The position numbers and the translations under genes are program-made. From assembly GCA_023662865.1 (NCBI GenBank), contig JAMPIK010000005.1, positions 36,151 through 100,150 on the forward strand: a stretch of DNA of 64,000 bases. Reading direction: 5' to 3'. Source of the stretch: Prevotella sp. (GTDB lineage: Bacteria > Bacteroidota > Bacteroidia > Bacteroidales > Muribaculaceae). The notes under the pieces are model-generated. The model was not told where the DNA came from and searched no databases. It saw only the letters and a list, made by a program, of their open reading frames with translations. Of the stretch, positions 8,539 to 16,983 are shown one piece after another. The first letter of the stretch is position 1. Each line of letters begins with the position of its first letter.

Positions 8539-9948
8539 ATGATTGAGGCGGGGTGGTTATATGACCGGGCTTTGGAGTGCTTTCCGTATGAGCCGCAGGG
8601 GGGGCAGGATGAGTTGCTTTGGCGGCTCTGCGAGTTTGTGTGTACCCGAGAGGAGCGTGAGGCGTTTGTGGTGCGCGGCTATGCGGGTACCGGCAAGACT
8701 TCCGTAATGGCCGCACTTACCGGTGCGTTAACGCATACGAAGCTTAAAACCGTGCTGCTGGCCCCTACGGGGCGCGCAGCCAAGGTGCTGTCTCATTACG
8801 CGGGCAGACCGGCTTCCACCATTCACAAGCGGTTGTACCGGGGTGATGCGCTTGATCCTTACAGTACGGGCTTTTTCCTTGCGGAGAACAAGGATCGTGA
8901 CACGCTATTTATTGTGGATGAGGCATCGATGATAGCTTCCAAGGGAAGCAAGTTGTTGCAACATCTTATTACGCATGTGTATTCATCGCCGGGGTGTTCG
9001 CTTATTTTTGTGGGCGATACGGCGCAGCTTCCTCCCGTGGGGGAGTCGTTGAGCCTTGCCATGAGTGTGCCGGTGCTTGAGGCTATGGGACTGTGTGTGT
9101 GCCAGTTTGAATTGGAGAAGCCTCTGCGTCAGGCATCTGAGTCGGGGATATTGTACAATGCCACGCGACTTCGGCGGCGTATGCTCAAGACACCTTTGCC
9201 GGAGGCGAGGTTGTGGCCGGGAAGATTTGCTGATGTTCAGGTGTGCATGAGTGATGTGCTTGCGGAGCAGATTGCTGATTCGTATCGGTTTGCCGGGCAG
9301 GATGAGACGTTGGTGGTGACACGCGCCAATTGGCGGGCTGCTTCGTTCAACCGCGCCATCCGCGCCACGGTGCTTTATGCCGAGGAGCGCATCCAGAGGG
9401 GAGAGCGGCTTGTGGTTGCCAAGAACAATTATTTTTGGTCTGCCAAGATAAAGGAATTGCCTTTCATAGCCAATGGTGAGGGTGCTGTGATACAGCGTAT
9501 TTTGGGCGAGGAGAGCCGTTACGGACATGACTGGGCCGATGTGGAATTGTTTTTGCCGGACACCGGAGTTGAGTTGGAGTGCAAGCTGCTGCTGACGTGC
9601 CTTGACAATGAGGCACCGTCGTTGCCGGAGGAGGATTATGCGTTGCTGTATCAAGCGGTTTCGGCGGATCTATCGCGACAAGGGCTTGTCGGCACGGAGC
9701 ATTACCGTGCGTTGCGCACCAATCCGTATTTGAACGCAATACAGGCGAAATACGGCTATTGCCTGACGTGCCACAAAGCGCAGGGCGGCCAGTGGGACCA
9801 TGTGTATATCGACCTTGCCGGCATACCGCGGGAGGGGTTGTATGACCTTGACTTCCACCGTTGGCTATACACTGCCGTGACCCGCGCCGTAGACAAGCTG
9901 TTCATAATCAACCCGTCTATTCCTTTAAATAAGGAGCCGGTTGAATAA
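8539..9948 (+). CDS. RecD-like ATP-dependent DNA helicase
   Basis: This 469-residue superfamily 1B helicase has Walker A GYAGTGKT at 47-54, Walker B IVDEAS at 125-130, the GDTAQLPPVG motif III and, near the end, the UvrD-like C-terminal motifs LTCHKAQGGQWDHVYIDL and YTAVTRA. It resembles the short RecD/Pif1-like ATPases common in Bacteroidota; a DNA repair or recombination role is inferred. I chose the ATG at 8539 because homologues start just before a WLYDRALECFPYEPQ-like segment. A TTG-initiated frame from 8485 would overlap the DUF2442 gene. The stop at 9948 is followed in the same frame by a restriction-gene remnant. Confidence 0.85.
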   Translation: MIEAGWLYDRALECFPYEPQGGQDELLWRLCEFVCTREEREAFVVRGYAGTGKTSVMAALTGALTHTKLKTVLLAPTGRAAKVLSHYAGRPASTIHKRLYRGDALDPYSTGFFLAENKDRDTLFIVDEASMIASKGSKLLQHLITHVYSSPGCSLIFVGDTAQLPPVGESLSLAMSVPVLEAMGLCVCQFELEKPLRQASESGILYNATRLRRRMLKTPLPEARLWPGRFADVQVCMSDVLAEQIADSYRFAGQDETLVVTRANWRAASFNRAIRATVLYAEERIQRGERLVVAKNNYFWSAKIKELPFIANGEGAVIQRILGEESRYGHDWADVELFLPDTGVELECKLLLTCLDNEAPSLPEEDYALLYQAVSADLSRQGLVGTEHYRALRTNPYLNAIQAKYGYCLTCHKAQGGQWDHVYIDLAGIPREGLYDLDFHRWLYTAVTRAVDKLFIINPSIPLNKEPVE

Positions 9949-10167
9949 TCGACCAACGGTGAGCGTGAACTAAATATTGTGGTGGAAACCAAGTCGGCGG
10001 ATAATGAGTATGATTTGCGTGGTGATGAAAAAATAAAGATGTCATGTGCCGAGCGTTTCTTCGTCCAACTTAAGATAGATGGCTACACGGTGCATTTCAA
10101 GAAGCAATTAAATCACAGAGCTATCAAGAGTATCATTAATGATATTTTGGCAGACGATAAAGGGTGA
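9949..10167 (+). pseudogene. C-terminal remnant of a type III restriction enzyme Res subunit
   Basis: About 70 codons are open, with the segment IVVETKSADNEYDLRGDEK followed by KMSCAERFF and VHFKKQLNHRAIKSIIND. This is the end of type III Res (helicase-nuclease) proteins, where ETKG...LRGDE..K..CA..HF is conserved. The remaining roughly 900 residues are absent and the DNA directly upstream belongs to the helicase. A GTG at 9979 could start a 62-residue peptide, but a truncated remnant is the simpler reading. The GC content is lower than in the helicase. Confidence 0.65.
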
Positions 10168-10190
10168 GGATTGAGTGGTAATCCGCCGGG

Positions 10191-10853
10191 TTACCACCGG
10201 ATTGGGGGTTGACCTTGGGCGAGGAGGTAGGCGTTGGCTTGGGTGAAGTGGCGGTTGCCGAAGAAACCACGGTAGGCACTCAGGGGTGAGGGGTGAGGGG
10301 ATGTGAGGACGAGGTGGCGATTGCGGTCGATGAATGAGCCTTTGCGTATGGCATCGCTTCCCCAAAGCATGAAGACGAGGTGTTCGCGGTTTTCGGCGAG
10401 TTCGTGTACTACCCGGTCTGTGAACTTCTCCCAGCCTATGCCGCTGTGGGATTTGGGTGTGTGAGCGCGTACGGTGAGTGATGAGTTGAGCAGTAGTACT
10501 CCCTGCCGCGCCCATCGTGTGAGGTCTCCGTCGGGGGGCATTGGCGCGCCGGTGTCTGCGCTTACTTCTTTGAATATGTTTACCAATGAGGGCGGCATCG
10601 GTATACCGGGGTCTACCGAGAAGCAGAGTCCGTTTGCCTGTCCCGGGCCGTGGTATGGATCCTGACCGATGATTACTACTTTGGTGTTATCGAAAGTAGA
10701 GGCATCAAAGGCTGCAAAAATTTTGCTGCCGGGAGGGTATACCGGGCCGGCGGCATATTCGGCACGTACACGCTCGGTCAAGGTTCGAAAATAGTCCTTT
10801 TCAAATTCATCGGCGAGTTGGCGTTTCCAACTCGGTTCTATGCGTACGTTCAT
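10191..10853 (-). CDS. ung: Uracil-DNA glycosylase
   Basis: This 220-residue family 1 UDG removes uracil from DNA in base excision repair. The water-activating motif GQDPYHG, the LLLNSSLTVR segment and the HPSPLSAYRG motif with the catalytic histidine are all present. I chose the ATG at 10853; a GTG directly before it (10856) would add one residue. It ends 23 bases from the type III remnant, which is on the opposite strand. It is divergent from tRNA-Arg and has no partner genes. Confidence 0.95.
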   Translation of the reverse strand: MNVRIEPSWKRQLADEFEKDYFRTLTERVRAEYAAGPVYPPGSKIFAAFDASTFDNTKVVIIGQDPYHGPGQANGLCFSVDPGIPMPPSLVNIFKEVSADTGAPMPPDGDLTRWARQGVLLLNSSLTVRAHTPKSHSGIGWEKFTDRVVHELAENREHLVFMLWGSDAIRKGSFIDRNRHLVLTSPHPSPLSAYRGFFGNRHFTQANAYLLAQGQPPIRW

Positions 10854-10885
10854 CACAAAAAATTCGTCAAATCAAAAAAAAGTTG

Positions 10886-10893
10886 TAACTTTG
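10886..10893 (+). promoter_or_regulatory. −7 box for tRNA-Arg
   Basis: TAACTTTG, an exact TAnnTTTG match, lies 20 bases before the 5' end of the tRNA. No TTTG is seen 20 bases further upstream. Confidence 0.55.
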
Positions 10894-10913
10894 CACTGTG
10901 GAAAGCCGGAAAT

Positions 10914-10985
10914 GCGCCCATAGTTCAATGGATAGAATAAAGGATTCCGGTTCCTTCGATTGGGGTTCGACTCCCCATGGGCGTA
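10914..10985 (+). tRNA. tRNA-Arg (anticodon CCG)
   Basis: The cloverleaf is complete. The acceptor stem GCGCCCA pairs with TGGGCGT (one G-T pair), the anticodon stem AAGGA pairs with TCCTT around loop TTCCGGT, and the T arm contains GGTTCGACTCC. The anticodon is CCG. Discriminator A is at 10985; CCA is not encoded. A terminator follows within seven bases. Confidence 0.93.
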
Positions 10986-10991
10986 CAGTTA

Positions 10992-11019
10992 TACCTCCGA
11001 GAATATCGGGGGTATTTTT
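10992..11019 (+). terminator. Intrinsic terminator after tRNA-Arg
   Basis: Arms 10992-11000 and 11006-11014 form a 9-bp stem with one wobble pair and loop GAATA. Five T residues follow. It also overlaps the 3' end of convergent menA (11018). Confidence 0.8.
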
Positions 11020-11911
11020 ATGCAGATACAGAGAAGATCAGAGCTGCGGAGGTGAGCAGGGAGTACATTAGCAGGTTCATGGCGGTTAGGCCGAGCAGCG
11101 GATTGAGTTTTGCGCCTCGCAGATGCCGCAGTTGAAGCCATATTGCGCGATGGATTGCCAGATACAAAATTATTAAAATCCATGAATACAGGATTGTAGC
11201 TTTCCACACCGGCCACATTATGGCAACTGCTGCAAGTCCGAAGATAAGATAGACGATGCTCATCACATTTCTGCCGAAAAGTACAACCGTGGTGTGTTTG
11301 CCGCCGTCTTTGTCGTCTTCCATATCGCGATAGTTGTTGACTATAAGCACATTCGCCGCGAGCAGACCTATACTCACGCCGGTGGGAAGAGCTATGGGCA
11401 AGGCAGTCCATGCCGCCCCGGCACATAGGTAGGAAGTCAGCAAAACCGGAACGAGGCCGAAGAATATTATCACCGCGAGGTCACCAAGTCCGTGGTGGCT
11501 CAACGGCCACGGGCCGGTGCTGTAAGCCAAAGCAAACAGGCCGATTAAAATGCCCGGGGCGATGAGCCACCATTGGCCGCTGATGAGCAACATGCCCAAT
11601 CCGAGCAGAGCGCAAATACCCAACGCGCCGAGAGTTGCAGCGAGCATTGCGCGAGGTGAGATATCGCCTTCGGTAACACCTCGGCGAAAACCCTCGCGAC
11701 CTTTCTTGTCGAGTCCGGCTTTGTAGTCAAAATATTCGTTTGCGAAATTGGAAGCTATTTGCGCCAATACGGCAAACATCAGGCACAGTAATGCCTGACT
11801 CCAAAGTATTTGCCCATAGTGAGCCGCGCAGGCTGCACCTATTATCACACCGGCAACGCTTACCGGCAAGGTGCGCGGTCTTGTAGCTTCAATCCATGCT
11901 TTTAGGTTCAT
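11018..11911 (-). CDS. menA: 1,4-dihydroxy-2-naphthoate polyprenyltransferase
   Basis: MenA attaches the polyprenyl tail to 1,4-dihydroxy-2-naphthoate in menaquinone synthesis, inside the cytoplasmic membrane. The 297-residue protein shows the UbiA-type first aspartate motif NEYFDYKAGLD, a second acidic motif NNYRDMEDDKDGG, and eight or nine hydrophobic helices. The start RPRTLPVSVAGVIIG is typical of MenA rather than UbiA. It is the last gene of the porQ-cmk-ispH-tadA-menA run and overlaps tadA by four bases (ATGA). Confidence 0.93.
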   Translation of the reverse strand: MNLKAWIEATRPRTLPVSVAGVIIGAACAAHYGQILWSQALLCLMFAVLAQIASNFANEYFDYKAGLDKKGREGFRRGVTEGDISPRAMLAATLGALGICALLGLGMLLISGQWWLIAPGILIGLFALAYSTGPWPLSHHGLGDLAVIIFFGLVPVLLTSYLCAGAAWTALPIALPTGVSIGLLAANVLIVNNYRDMEDDKDGGKHTTVVLFGRNVMSIVYLIFGLAAVAIMWPVWKATILYSWILIILYLAIHRAIWLQLRHLRGAKLNPLLGLTAMNLLMYSLLTSAALIFSVSA

Positions 11912-12381
11912 CTTTTTTGTCTGAAAAAGTTTTGCATAAGTTCTCGTGCGTAATCTTCAAGCACCCCGGGGGTTACGGTTGCTTTGGGGTGAAGCGGACT
12001 TTTGGCACCGACAGAGGGGGTGAGAGTGGAGTAGCCTCGCTTCGGGTCTGCAGCACCGTAGACAATGCGGCTGATTTGCGCCCAGCCTATTGCACCGGCA
12101 CACATGGGACAAGGCTCCACGGTGACGTAAAGCGTGCAGCCTTGCAGGTATTTGCCTCCCAGAGTCATGGCTGCTGATGTGATAGCCTGCATCTCGGCAT
12201 GAGCCGTGACATCTTGCAGCTTTTCGGTGAGGTTGTGGGCGCGAGCTATGAGCTGACCGTCCTGTACAATTACCGCGCCAACGGGTATTTCGCCGATCTC
12301 AGACGCTTCTTGCGCTTCCTGCAAGGCTATGCGCATGAAGCGTTCGTCCGTTTGTTCTTGTGTTTCAAAAAGCATTGTCAA
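11908..12381 (-). CDS. tadA: tRNA adenosine(34) deaminase
   Basis: This zinc-dependent deaminase converts A34 to inosine in tRNA-Arg(ACG). The 157-residue sequence has HAE at 61-63 (zinc-binding His61, catalytic Glu63) and PCPMC at 90-94 (Cys91, Cys94). GEIPVGAVIV near the N-terminus is typical for TadA. It overlaps ispH by 17 bases if translation starts at 12381; Met3 at 12375 is an alternative that still overlaps. It overlaps menA by four bases. Confidence 0.92.
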   Translation of the reverse strand: MTMLFETQEQTDERFMRIALQEAQEASEIGEIPVGAVIVQDGQLIARAHNLTEKLQDVTAHAEMQAITSAAMTLGGKYLQGCTLYVTVEPCPMCAGAIGWAQISRIVYGAADPKRGYSTLTPSVGAKSPLHPKATVTPGVLEDYARELMQNFFRQKR

Positions 12382-13234
12382 TATGATTTCTTACGGCCTC
12401 CATTAGCCAGCGAGGGGTGGAAGTGGCACCGCAGATGCCTATTGAGGTGGCTTTGGAGAGCATTTCGGGTTTGATTTCGGAAGGCTCGGTTATGAAATAT
12501 GTGCGAGGGTTGACTCGTTTACATTCCTCGAAAAGAGCTTTGCCGTTGCTGCTTTTGCGTCCGCTCACAAAGATGATTACTTCATGATTGGCAGCGAACT
12601 CGCGAATCTTGGGAATACGCCCGGCCACCCGGCGGCAGATGGTGTCGAAGTAGTGAAATTCGCCTTCTGTTTTTCGATTTTTTATTTCGTCGATTATTTC
12701 TTGAAAACCGTTGAGCGACTTGGTGGTTTGCGAATAGAGCAGCACATCGCGGTTAAGGTCAAGGGCGGCGAGATCATCTTTGGTTTGAATTACCACGGCA
12801 TTGCCGTCTGTCTGCCCTACAAGGCCGTTCACCTCGGCATGACCCGGTTTTCCGTAAATCAAAATAAGGGGAGGATTTTCGGAATTGCGAGCTGTCTCCC
12901 ACGCTGATTTTATGCGTTTTTGCAGCTGCAAAACCACCGGGCAAGTAGCATCTATTATTTCGATACCGCGCTCTTTGGCCAAGAGATATGTGGAGGGAGG
13001 TTCGCCGTGAGCACGCAGCAGCACTTTCACATCTTTGAGAGACAACAGGTCATCGTGCGTAATGGTATGCAACCCTTTGGTACGCAGACGCTCCACTTCG
13101 TTTGAATTGTGTACAATATCACCCAGACAGTAGAGCGATCCACCCGACAGGAGCTGTTCCTCCGCCTTACGGATAGCCGTGACGACACCGAAGCAAAAGC
13201 CGGAGTCGGAGTCTATTTCAATTGTGGGTTTCAT
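12365..13234 (-). CDS. ispH: 4-hydroxy-3-methylbut-2-enyl diphosphate reductase
   Basis: IspH is the last enzyme of the MEP isoprenoid pathway and gives IPP and DMAPP. The 289-residue protein carries the three cysteines that hold its iron-sulfur cluster: Cys14 in GFCFGV, Cys98 in DATCPVV and Cys268 in GICGATSTP. The catalytic Glu lies in a conserved TKSLNGF-adjacent region. Its product feeds the prenyl tail added by MenA in the same operon. It overlaps cmk by four bases and tadA by 17. Confidence 0.95.
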   Translation of the reverse strand: MKPTIEIDSDSGFCFGVVTAIRKAEEQLLSGGSLYCLGDIVHNSNEVERLRTKGLHTITHDDLLSLKDVKVLLRAHGEPPSTYLLAKERGIEIIDATCPVVLQLQKRIKSAWETARNSENPPLILIYGKPGHAEVNGLVGQTDGNAVVIQTKDDLAALDLNRDVLLYSQTTKSLNGFQEIIDEIKNRKTEGEFHYFDTICRRVAGRIPKIREFAANHEVIIFVSGRKSSNGKALFEECKRVNPRTYFITEPSEIKPEMLSKATSIGICGATSTPRWLMEAVRNHIDNAF

Positions 13235-13908
13235 TCAGCCTTGGTGTTGAACAAATCGAGCATCCAGTGTTGCTGCTGCTCGAGAGTCATATTGTCATTG
13301 CACAGCACGGCTGCATCGTCGGCCTTGCGCAAGGGACTTTCCTGGCGAGTACTGTCAATCCGGTCGCGCTCCTTCACATTTGCGAGTACCTCTTCATAGT
13401 CTGCCGGCAGCCCCTTGGCTTGCAGCTCGAGAAAACGGCGATGCGCACGCACCTCGGCAGAAGCATCTACGAACACCTTCATTTCGGCATCGGGGAATAC
13501 GGTTGTGCCAATATCTCGACCATCCATCACTATGCCTTTCTCTGCGCCGAACTGCTGCATACGTACTGTGAGATAACGTCTTACCGCCGGGATTGCGGCA
13601 ACCGGGCTGACGTGTGAGGCCACCTCTATTGAACGAATTTGCGACTCGACATCTTCGCCGTTAAGCAAAGTCCGGTTAGTGTTTGCCGCAAAATCTATTA
13701 ATATATTCGGCAATTCAGCTTCAAGAGCGGCAACATTTACGCTTCCGTCGGAGGCAATCATGCCATGGCGCATGGCGTAAAGAGTTACGGCGCGGTACAT
13801 TGCCCCGCTGTCAATATACTTATATCCGACCGCCGCTGCGAGCTTCTTGGCCATGGTGCTTTTGCCGGAAGAGGAGAAACCGTCTATTGCAACTATAATT
13901 TTTTTCAT
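13231..13908 (-). CDS. cmk: Cytidylate kinase
   Basis: Cmk phosphorylates CMP and dCMP with ATP. The 225-residue protein begins MKKIIVAIDG and has the P-loop GFSSSGKST at 10-18. Other family segments are KYIDSGAMYRAVTL and VMDGRDIGTTVFPDA. I chose the ATG at 13908; a further in-frame ATG at 13947 would run into porQ and add residues without homology. It overlaps ispH by four bases and lies 13 bases after porQ. Confidence 0.95.
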   Translation of the reverse strand: MKKIIVAIDGFSSSGKSTMAKKLAAAVGYKYIDSGAMYRAVTLYAMRHGMIASDGSVNVAALEAELPNILIDFAANTNRTLLNGEDVESQIRSIEVASHVSPVAAIPAVRRYLTVRMQQFGAEKGIVMDGRDIGTTVFPDAEMKVFVDASAEVRAHRRFLELQAKGLPADYEEVLANVKERDRIDSTRQESPLRKADDAAVLCNDNMTLEQQQHWMLDLFNTKAE

Positions 13909-13921
13909 CGTTTCAGTATGT

Positions 13922-14941
13922 TTATAAGCGAAGGAGTTCCTGAACATTCATGCCGAGATTGAGCATTATGGAGGAACCGCCGCGGTGTGGCTGCGCATAG
14001 CTCACATCTACCTTGAAGTCTTTGACTCTCAGGCCGAAACCGGCGGAAAATCCGCTTAGAAAGTTTCGCTTGTATGTACTCATATCGGTACGCATCTTAT
14101 GATTATAACCCAGCGCGATGTAGAACTTTTCGGAGGGTGAATATTGCAATCCGAAAGTGAGGTGCCGCAGCAGATTGTCGGCGAAAGAGTCTTTTATTTC
14201 CGTTTCGCCGAGGCCATCGGTATCATGCTTGTAATAGGGCATTTTCCATTTGGTGAGGTCGTGAGCCGAAGCTGCTATTTGGAACGGCGACTCGCCGATG
14301 CGCTGCATCCAGCCGAGCTGAATGTCGAAAGGCACTCGCACATAGTCGCGGTCAAAACGCTTAATCTGCCCACCCATGTTTTTCAACACGGCGGAGAGCG
14401 ACATATCCCTCTCCGGATCATAATAATTGATACCCACATCGGCTGCGAGCGCCAGAGCTGAATAATGCTCATAGCTTGACACTACCATTTTGATATTCAG
14501 GCCGCCGCGCAACCGGTCAGTAATGTCGTAGGCGTATATACCGTTGAGCATAATGTCGTGCATGGCAAAGTCTCCGGTAATCGTGCCGTCGGGCAAGGTG
14601 CCGACCACATTGCCATAGCCGAGGTACTGAATACCACAGGCCCAAGCACTGTGAGCACCGTAACCCATACCGAAATGCACACCGACGAAATTGCTGTCGC
14701 CCAGATAGTGCATATAGTTGACAGAGGCCTGAGTCTCCACCTCGTTACCCAACAAACCCGGGTTGGCTCCGGCGAGAGTGATGTCCGGGTCAATCACGGC
14801 AATACCGGCACCGTAACCGCCCAACGCGAAAGCATGGGAGGAATAAGGCACTTCCAAACAACTGTATGTGGATTGTTGAGCCGCAGCCTTGCCGCAAATA
14901 AGCACGGCAACAAGCATCAACATTGAAATTGCAATTCTCAT
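13922..14941 (-). CDS. porQ: Type IX secretion system protein PorQ
   Basis: PorQ is an outer-membrane beta-barrel of the PorV/FadL-like group needed in the type IX secretion attachment complex. The 339-residue protein has a signal peptide ending near CGKAAAQQ, then FALGGYGAGIAVIDPDITLAGANPG-like text typical of PorV/PorQ (about residues 39-61). The C-terminal strands end SIMLNLGMNVQELLRL. Its place in front of cmk and ispH is conserved in Bacteroidota. It implies a working T9SS for the sorted proteins elsewhere in the window. Confidence 0.85.
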   Translation of the reverse strand: MRIAISMLMLVAVLICGKAAAQQSTYSCLEVPYSSHAFALGGYGAGIAVIDPDITLAGANPGLLGNEVETQASVNYMHYLGDSNFVGVHFGMGYGAHSAWACGIQYLGYGNVVGTLPDGTITGDFAMHDIMLNGIYAYDITDRLRGGLNIKMVVSSYEHYSALALAADVGINYYDPERDMSLSAVLKNMGGQIKRFDRDYVRVPFDIQLGWMQRIGESPFQIAASAHDLTKWKMPYYKHDTDGLGETEIKDSFADNLLRHLTFGLQYSPSEKFYIALGYNHKMRTDMSTYKRNFLSGFSAGFGLRVKDFKVDVSYAQPHRGGSSIMLNLGMNVQELLRL

Positions 14942-15031
14942 ATACAGAAATAACGCCGAAAGAGGCGTAAAATTGTGGTATCGGGCTTCTGAAATGTAAA
15001 AAATTCGGGGTAAAAGTTTAAGGAAAGTTAA

Positions 15032-15067
15032 TTTGTTTGCACAATCGCGATAAGGGCATTATCTTTG
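15032..15067 (+). promoter_or_regulatory. Promoter of the first TonB C-terminal gene
   Basis: TATCTTTG at 15060-15067 is an exact −7 match. TTTG at 15036-15039 lies 20 bases upstream. The gene begins at 15109. Confidence 0.65.
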
Positions 15068-15108
15068 CAGCGTGAAAACAGAGAGCGAGTCTCTCTTCAA
15101 AGAACTAT

Positions 15109-15585
15109 ATGTCATCACTAATACTTAGGATATTCCACATACGCTCGATTATGCGACTGACAGCATTGCTGTCAATCGGTGTTTTGGCATTTACACCGCA
15201 GCTCGGAGCGCAGACCTGCCGAATGAGAGTAGCCGTGACGGCCGACAAGGGGCAGGTTGTGTATCGCGAAGTATATGAATACGATTATGTGTGGGAGAAG
15301 CCGTCTTTCCCCGGGGGCGATGACAAACTTATGCGCTTCATCAACAAGAATCGCAAATACCCCAAAGCAGCCTATAAAGCCGGTATTCAGGGTCGGGTAG
15401 TATGCTCGTTCATAGTAAACACGAATGGGGAAGTGAGCGACATACAGGTATTCAAAGGAGTTGAGAGTACACTCAACGAAGAGGCCAAACGCATATTCTC
15501 GCTAATGCCCAAATGGAATCCAGGTCGCATCAACGGTATGCCGGTGCCGGTACGCGTAATCCGCGCCGTACCTTTCCGCCGCTGA
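15109..15585 (+). CDS. Energy transducer TonB C-terminal domain protein
   Basis: The 158-residue protein has an N-terminal signal or anchor (MRLTALLSIGVLAFTPQLGA at 15-34) and one TonB C-terminal domain: FPGGDDKLMRFINKNRKYP, then GRVVCSFIVNTNGEV and MPKWNPGRINGMPV. Full TonB has a membrane anchor and a long Pro-rich linker; that linker is missing, so the protein may be a secreted TonB-like or partner protein, not a classical transducer. A second start at 15151 would give a shorter signal peptide. A good promoter precedes it. It is a paralogue of the protein at 28858. Confidence 0.8.
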   Translation: MSSLILRIFHIRSIMRLTALLSIGVLAFTPQLGAQTCRMRVAVTADKGQVVYREVYEYDYVWEKPSFPGGDDKLMRFINKNRKYPKAAYKAGIQGRVVCSFIVNTNGEVSDIQVFKGVESTLNEEAKRIFSLMPKWNPGRINGMPVPVRVIRAVPFRR

Positions 15586-15621
15586 CCAATATGTTAAAGT
15601 ATGTTAAAATGGCATTGTTTA

Positions 15622-15654
15622 TTTGTTTTTTTGTTCAAGGAATTTTTAATTTTG
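15622..15654 (+). promoter_or_regulatory. Promoter of the C10 protease gene
   Basis: TTTG at 15622-15625 and TAATTTTG at 15647-15654 are 21 bases apart, 33 bases before the ATG. Confidence 0.6.
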
Positions 15655-15687
15655 CTAAACTAAATTCACTACCAACCAATTAAAGCC

Positions 15688-16968
15688 ATGAAAAATTTTT
15701 TAATTTTGGTATTGTCAGCCACAATACTTAGCGCATGTTCCAACATAGAGGAACTGAAGCCGCAAATAACTAACACAAGCCAGGAAACGATTACTTCAAC
15801 CCACATCAGCAAGAGCGATGCTGTTGAAATTGCAAAAAATTTATTGCATCAGACCAGTGTAGGAACTCGCTCAACTAAACTAAATGAGCCGACAGAGTTC
15901 AAATATGTAATGTCTCGAATGAAGACAAGAGCAAACGTCAATCTTAGTGATACTTTAGCTTACATCATTAACTTTCCTGATGATGCCGGATATGTAATTG
16001 TAGCTTCTGATAATCGCATCAATCCTATTCTTGCATTTTCAGAAGTAGGCAACTTTGACCCTAGCAATGAACTTGTTCAACAATATTTCATTGACAAAAT
16101 TGAACCATACATGATAGAGGCAGCCATGTCTGATGACGGATATACATACAATACCGATAATTTTTATTGGGATTCGTGTGTAAGAATTGAAAATCAAGGT
16201 TCTTATGGACTGCATCAACTTGCACCTTATAATAAATATATAGCCGAGGAACACCCGGGGTATCCGGCAGGGTGTGTCACGATTGCCGTGGCGAATATAA
16301 TTTCACAAGCAAAAGCAGAATTAAATGATTACCATGGCATGACATTTTCTCCTCGTGCTGCAAGAAACGCAATGAAGAAAGAATGGGATGCAAAAAACGC
16401 ATTGAGAAAGAAAATTGTACCTGCAGAAGGATATTACATACCTACTTATACCTACGACGAGGCTCTTGAATATATCTGTAAGCTTATTTATTGGCTTAGT
16501 AAAGATTTAGAAATAGAATTCAAAGTGGATAAAAATGGAGGGAAGGGAGGCTATGGTGATTCCAATAAAGCAAAACCTATGTTTGAAAAATTAGGTTTAT
16601 ATGTACCTTTCGGATTGAGCGACTGTAATTTAAATGATATTGTGTATTATCTCACTAACAACTATACGATTTACATGAGAGGAACCGATGTTACGTTTGA
16701 TAATAATTGGGTAGGACATGCTTGGGTCTGCGATGGTTGCTATTTTTGTTACGACCAATCCAATCTTGATGAAAACGGCAATTACAAGAAAAGAGATATA
16801 TTTATACACTGTGATTGGGGTTGGAGTGAAAAAGATGTATCATATTTTAATGGGGATTTGTTAATTAAATTTAATTTTGAACTTGAAATTGGCCATGCAA
16901 ATTTCAAGATGATTAAATATTTCCCGGTTCAATGTGACAAAATTGCAGATCCCTATAGTATATTATAA
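15688..16968 (+). CDS. C10-family (streptopain-like) cysteine protease, lipoprotein
   Basis: The 426-residue protein has a lipobox LSAC (Cys17) and an N-terminal propeptide containing GYVIVASDNRINPILAFSE, typical of the C10 inhibitory prodomain. Catalytic Cys196 lies in YPAGCVTIAVANII and His344 in GHAWVCDGC. HCDWGW at 374-379 matches the conserved tryptophan motif. The family includes streptopain and Bacteroides fragilis Bfp proteases. Low GC content and AT-ending codons set it and the next gene apart from their surroundings, which suggests acquisition. The lipoprotein anchor would hold it at a membrane or the cell surface. Confidence 0.85.
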   Translation: MKNFLILVLSATILSACSNIEELKPQITNTSQETITSTHISKSDAVEIAKNLLHQTSVGTRSTKLNEPTEFKYVMSRMKTRANVNLSDTLAYIINFPDDAGYVIVASDNRINPILAFSEVGNFDPSNELVQQYFIDKIEPYMIEAAMSDDGYTYNTDNFYWDSCVRIENQGSYGLHQLAPYNKYIAEEHPGYPAGCVTIAVANIISQAKAELNDYHGMTFSPRAARNAMKKEWDAKNALRKKIVPAEGYYIPTYTYDEALEYICKLIYWLSKDLEIEFKVDKNGGKGGYGDSNKAKPMFEKLGLYVPFGLSDCNLNDIVYYLTNNYTIYMRGTDVTFDNNWVGHAWVCDGCYFCYDQSNLDENGNYKKRDIFIHCDWGWSEKDVSYFNGDLLIKFNFELEIGHANFKMIKYFPVQCDKIADPYSIL

Positions 16969-16983
16969 AATAGAATATAACAC

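Noticed and set aside
8983..9654. 223-codon open frame antisense to the helicase
   Set aside because: The helicase on the plus strand has complete motifs across this stretch; the antisense product is rich in Arg, His and Gln without domains.
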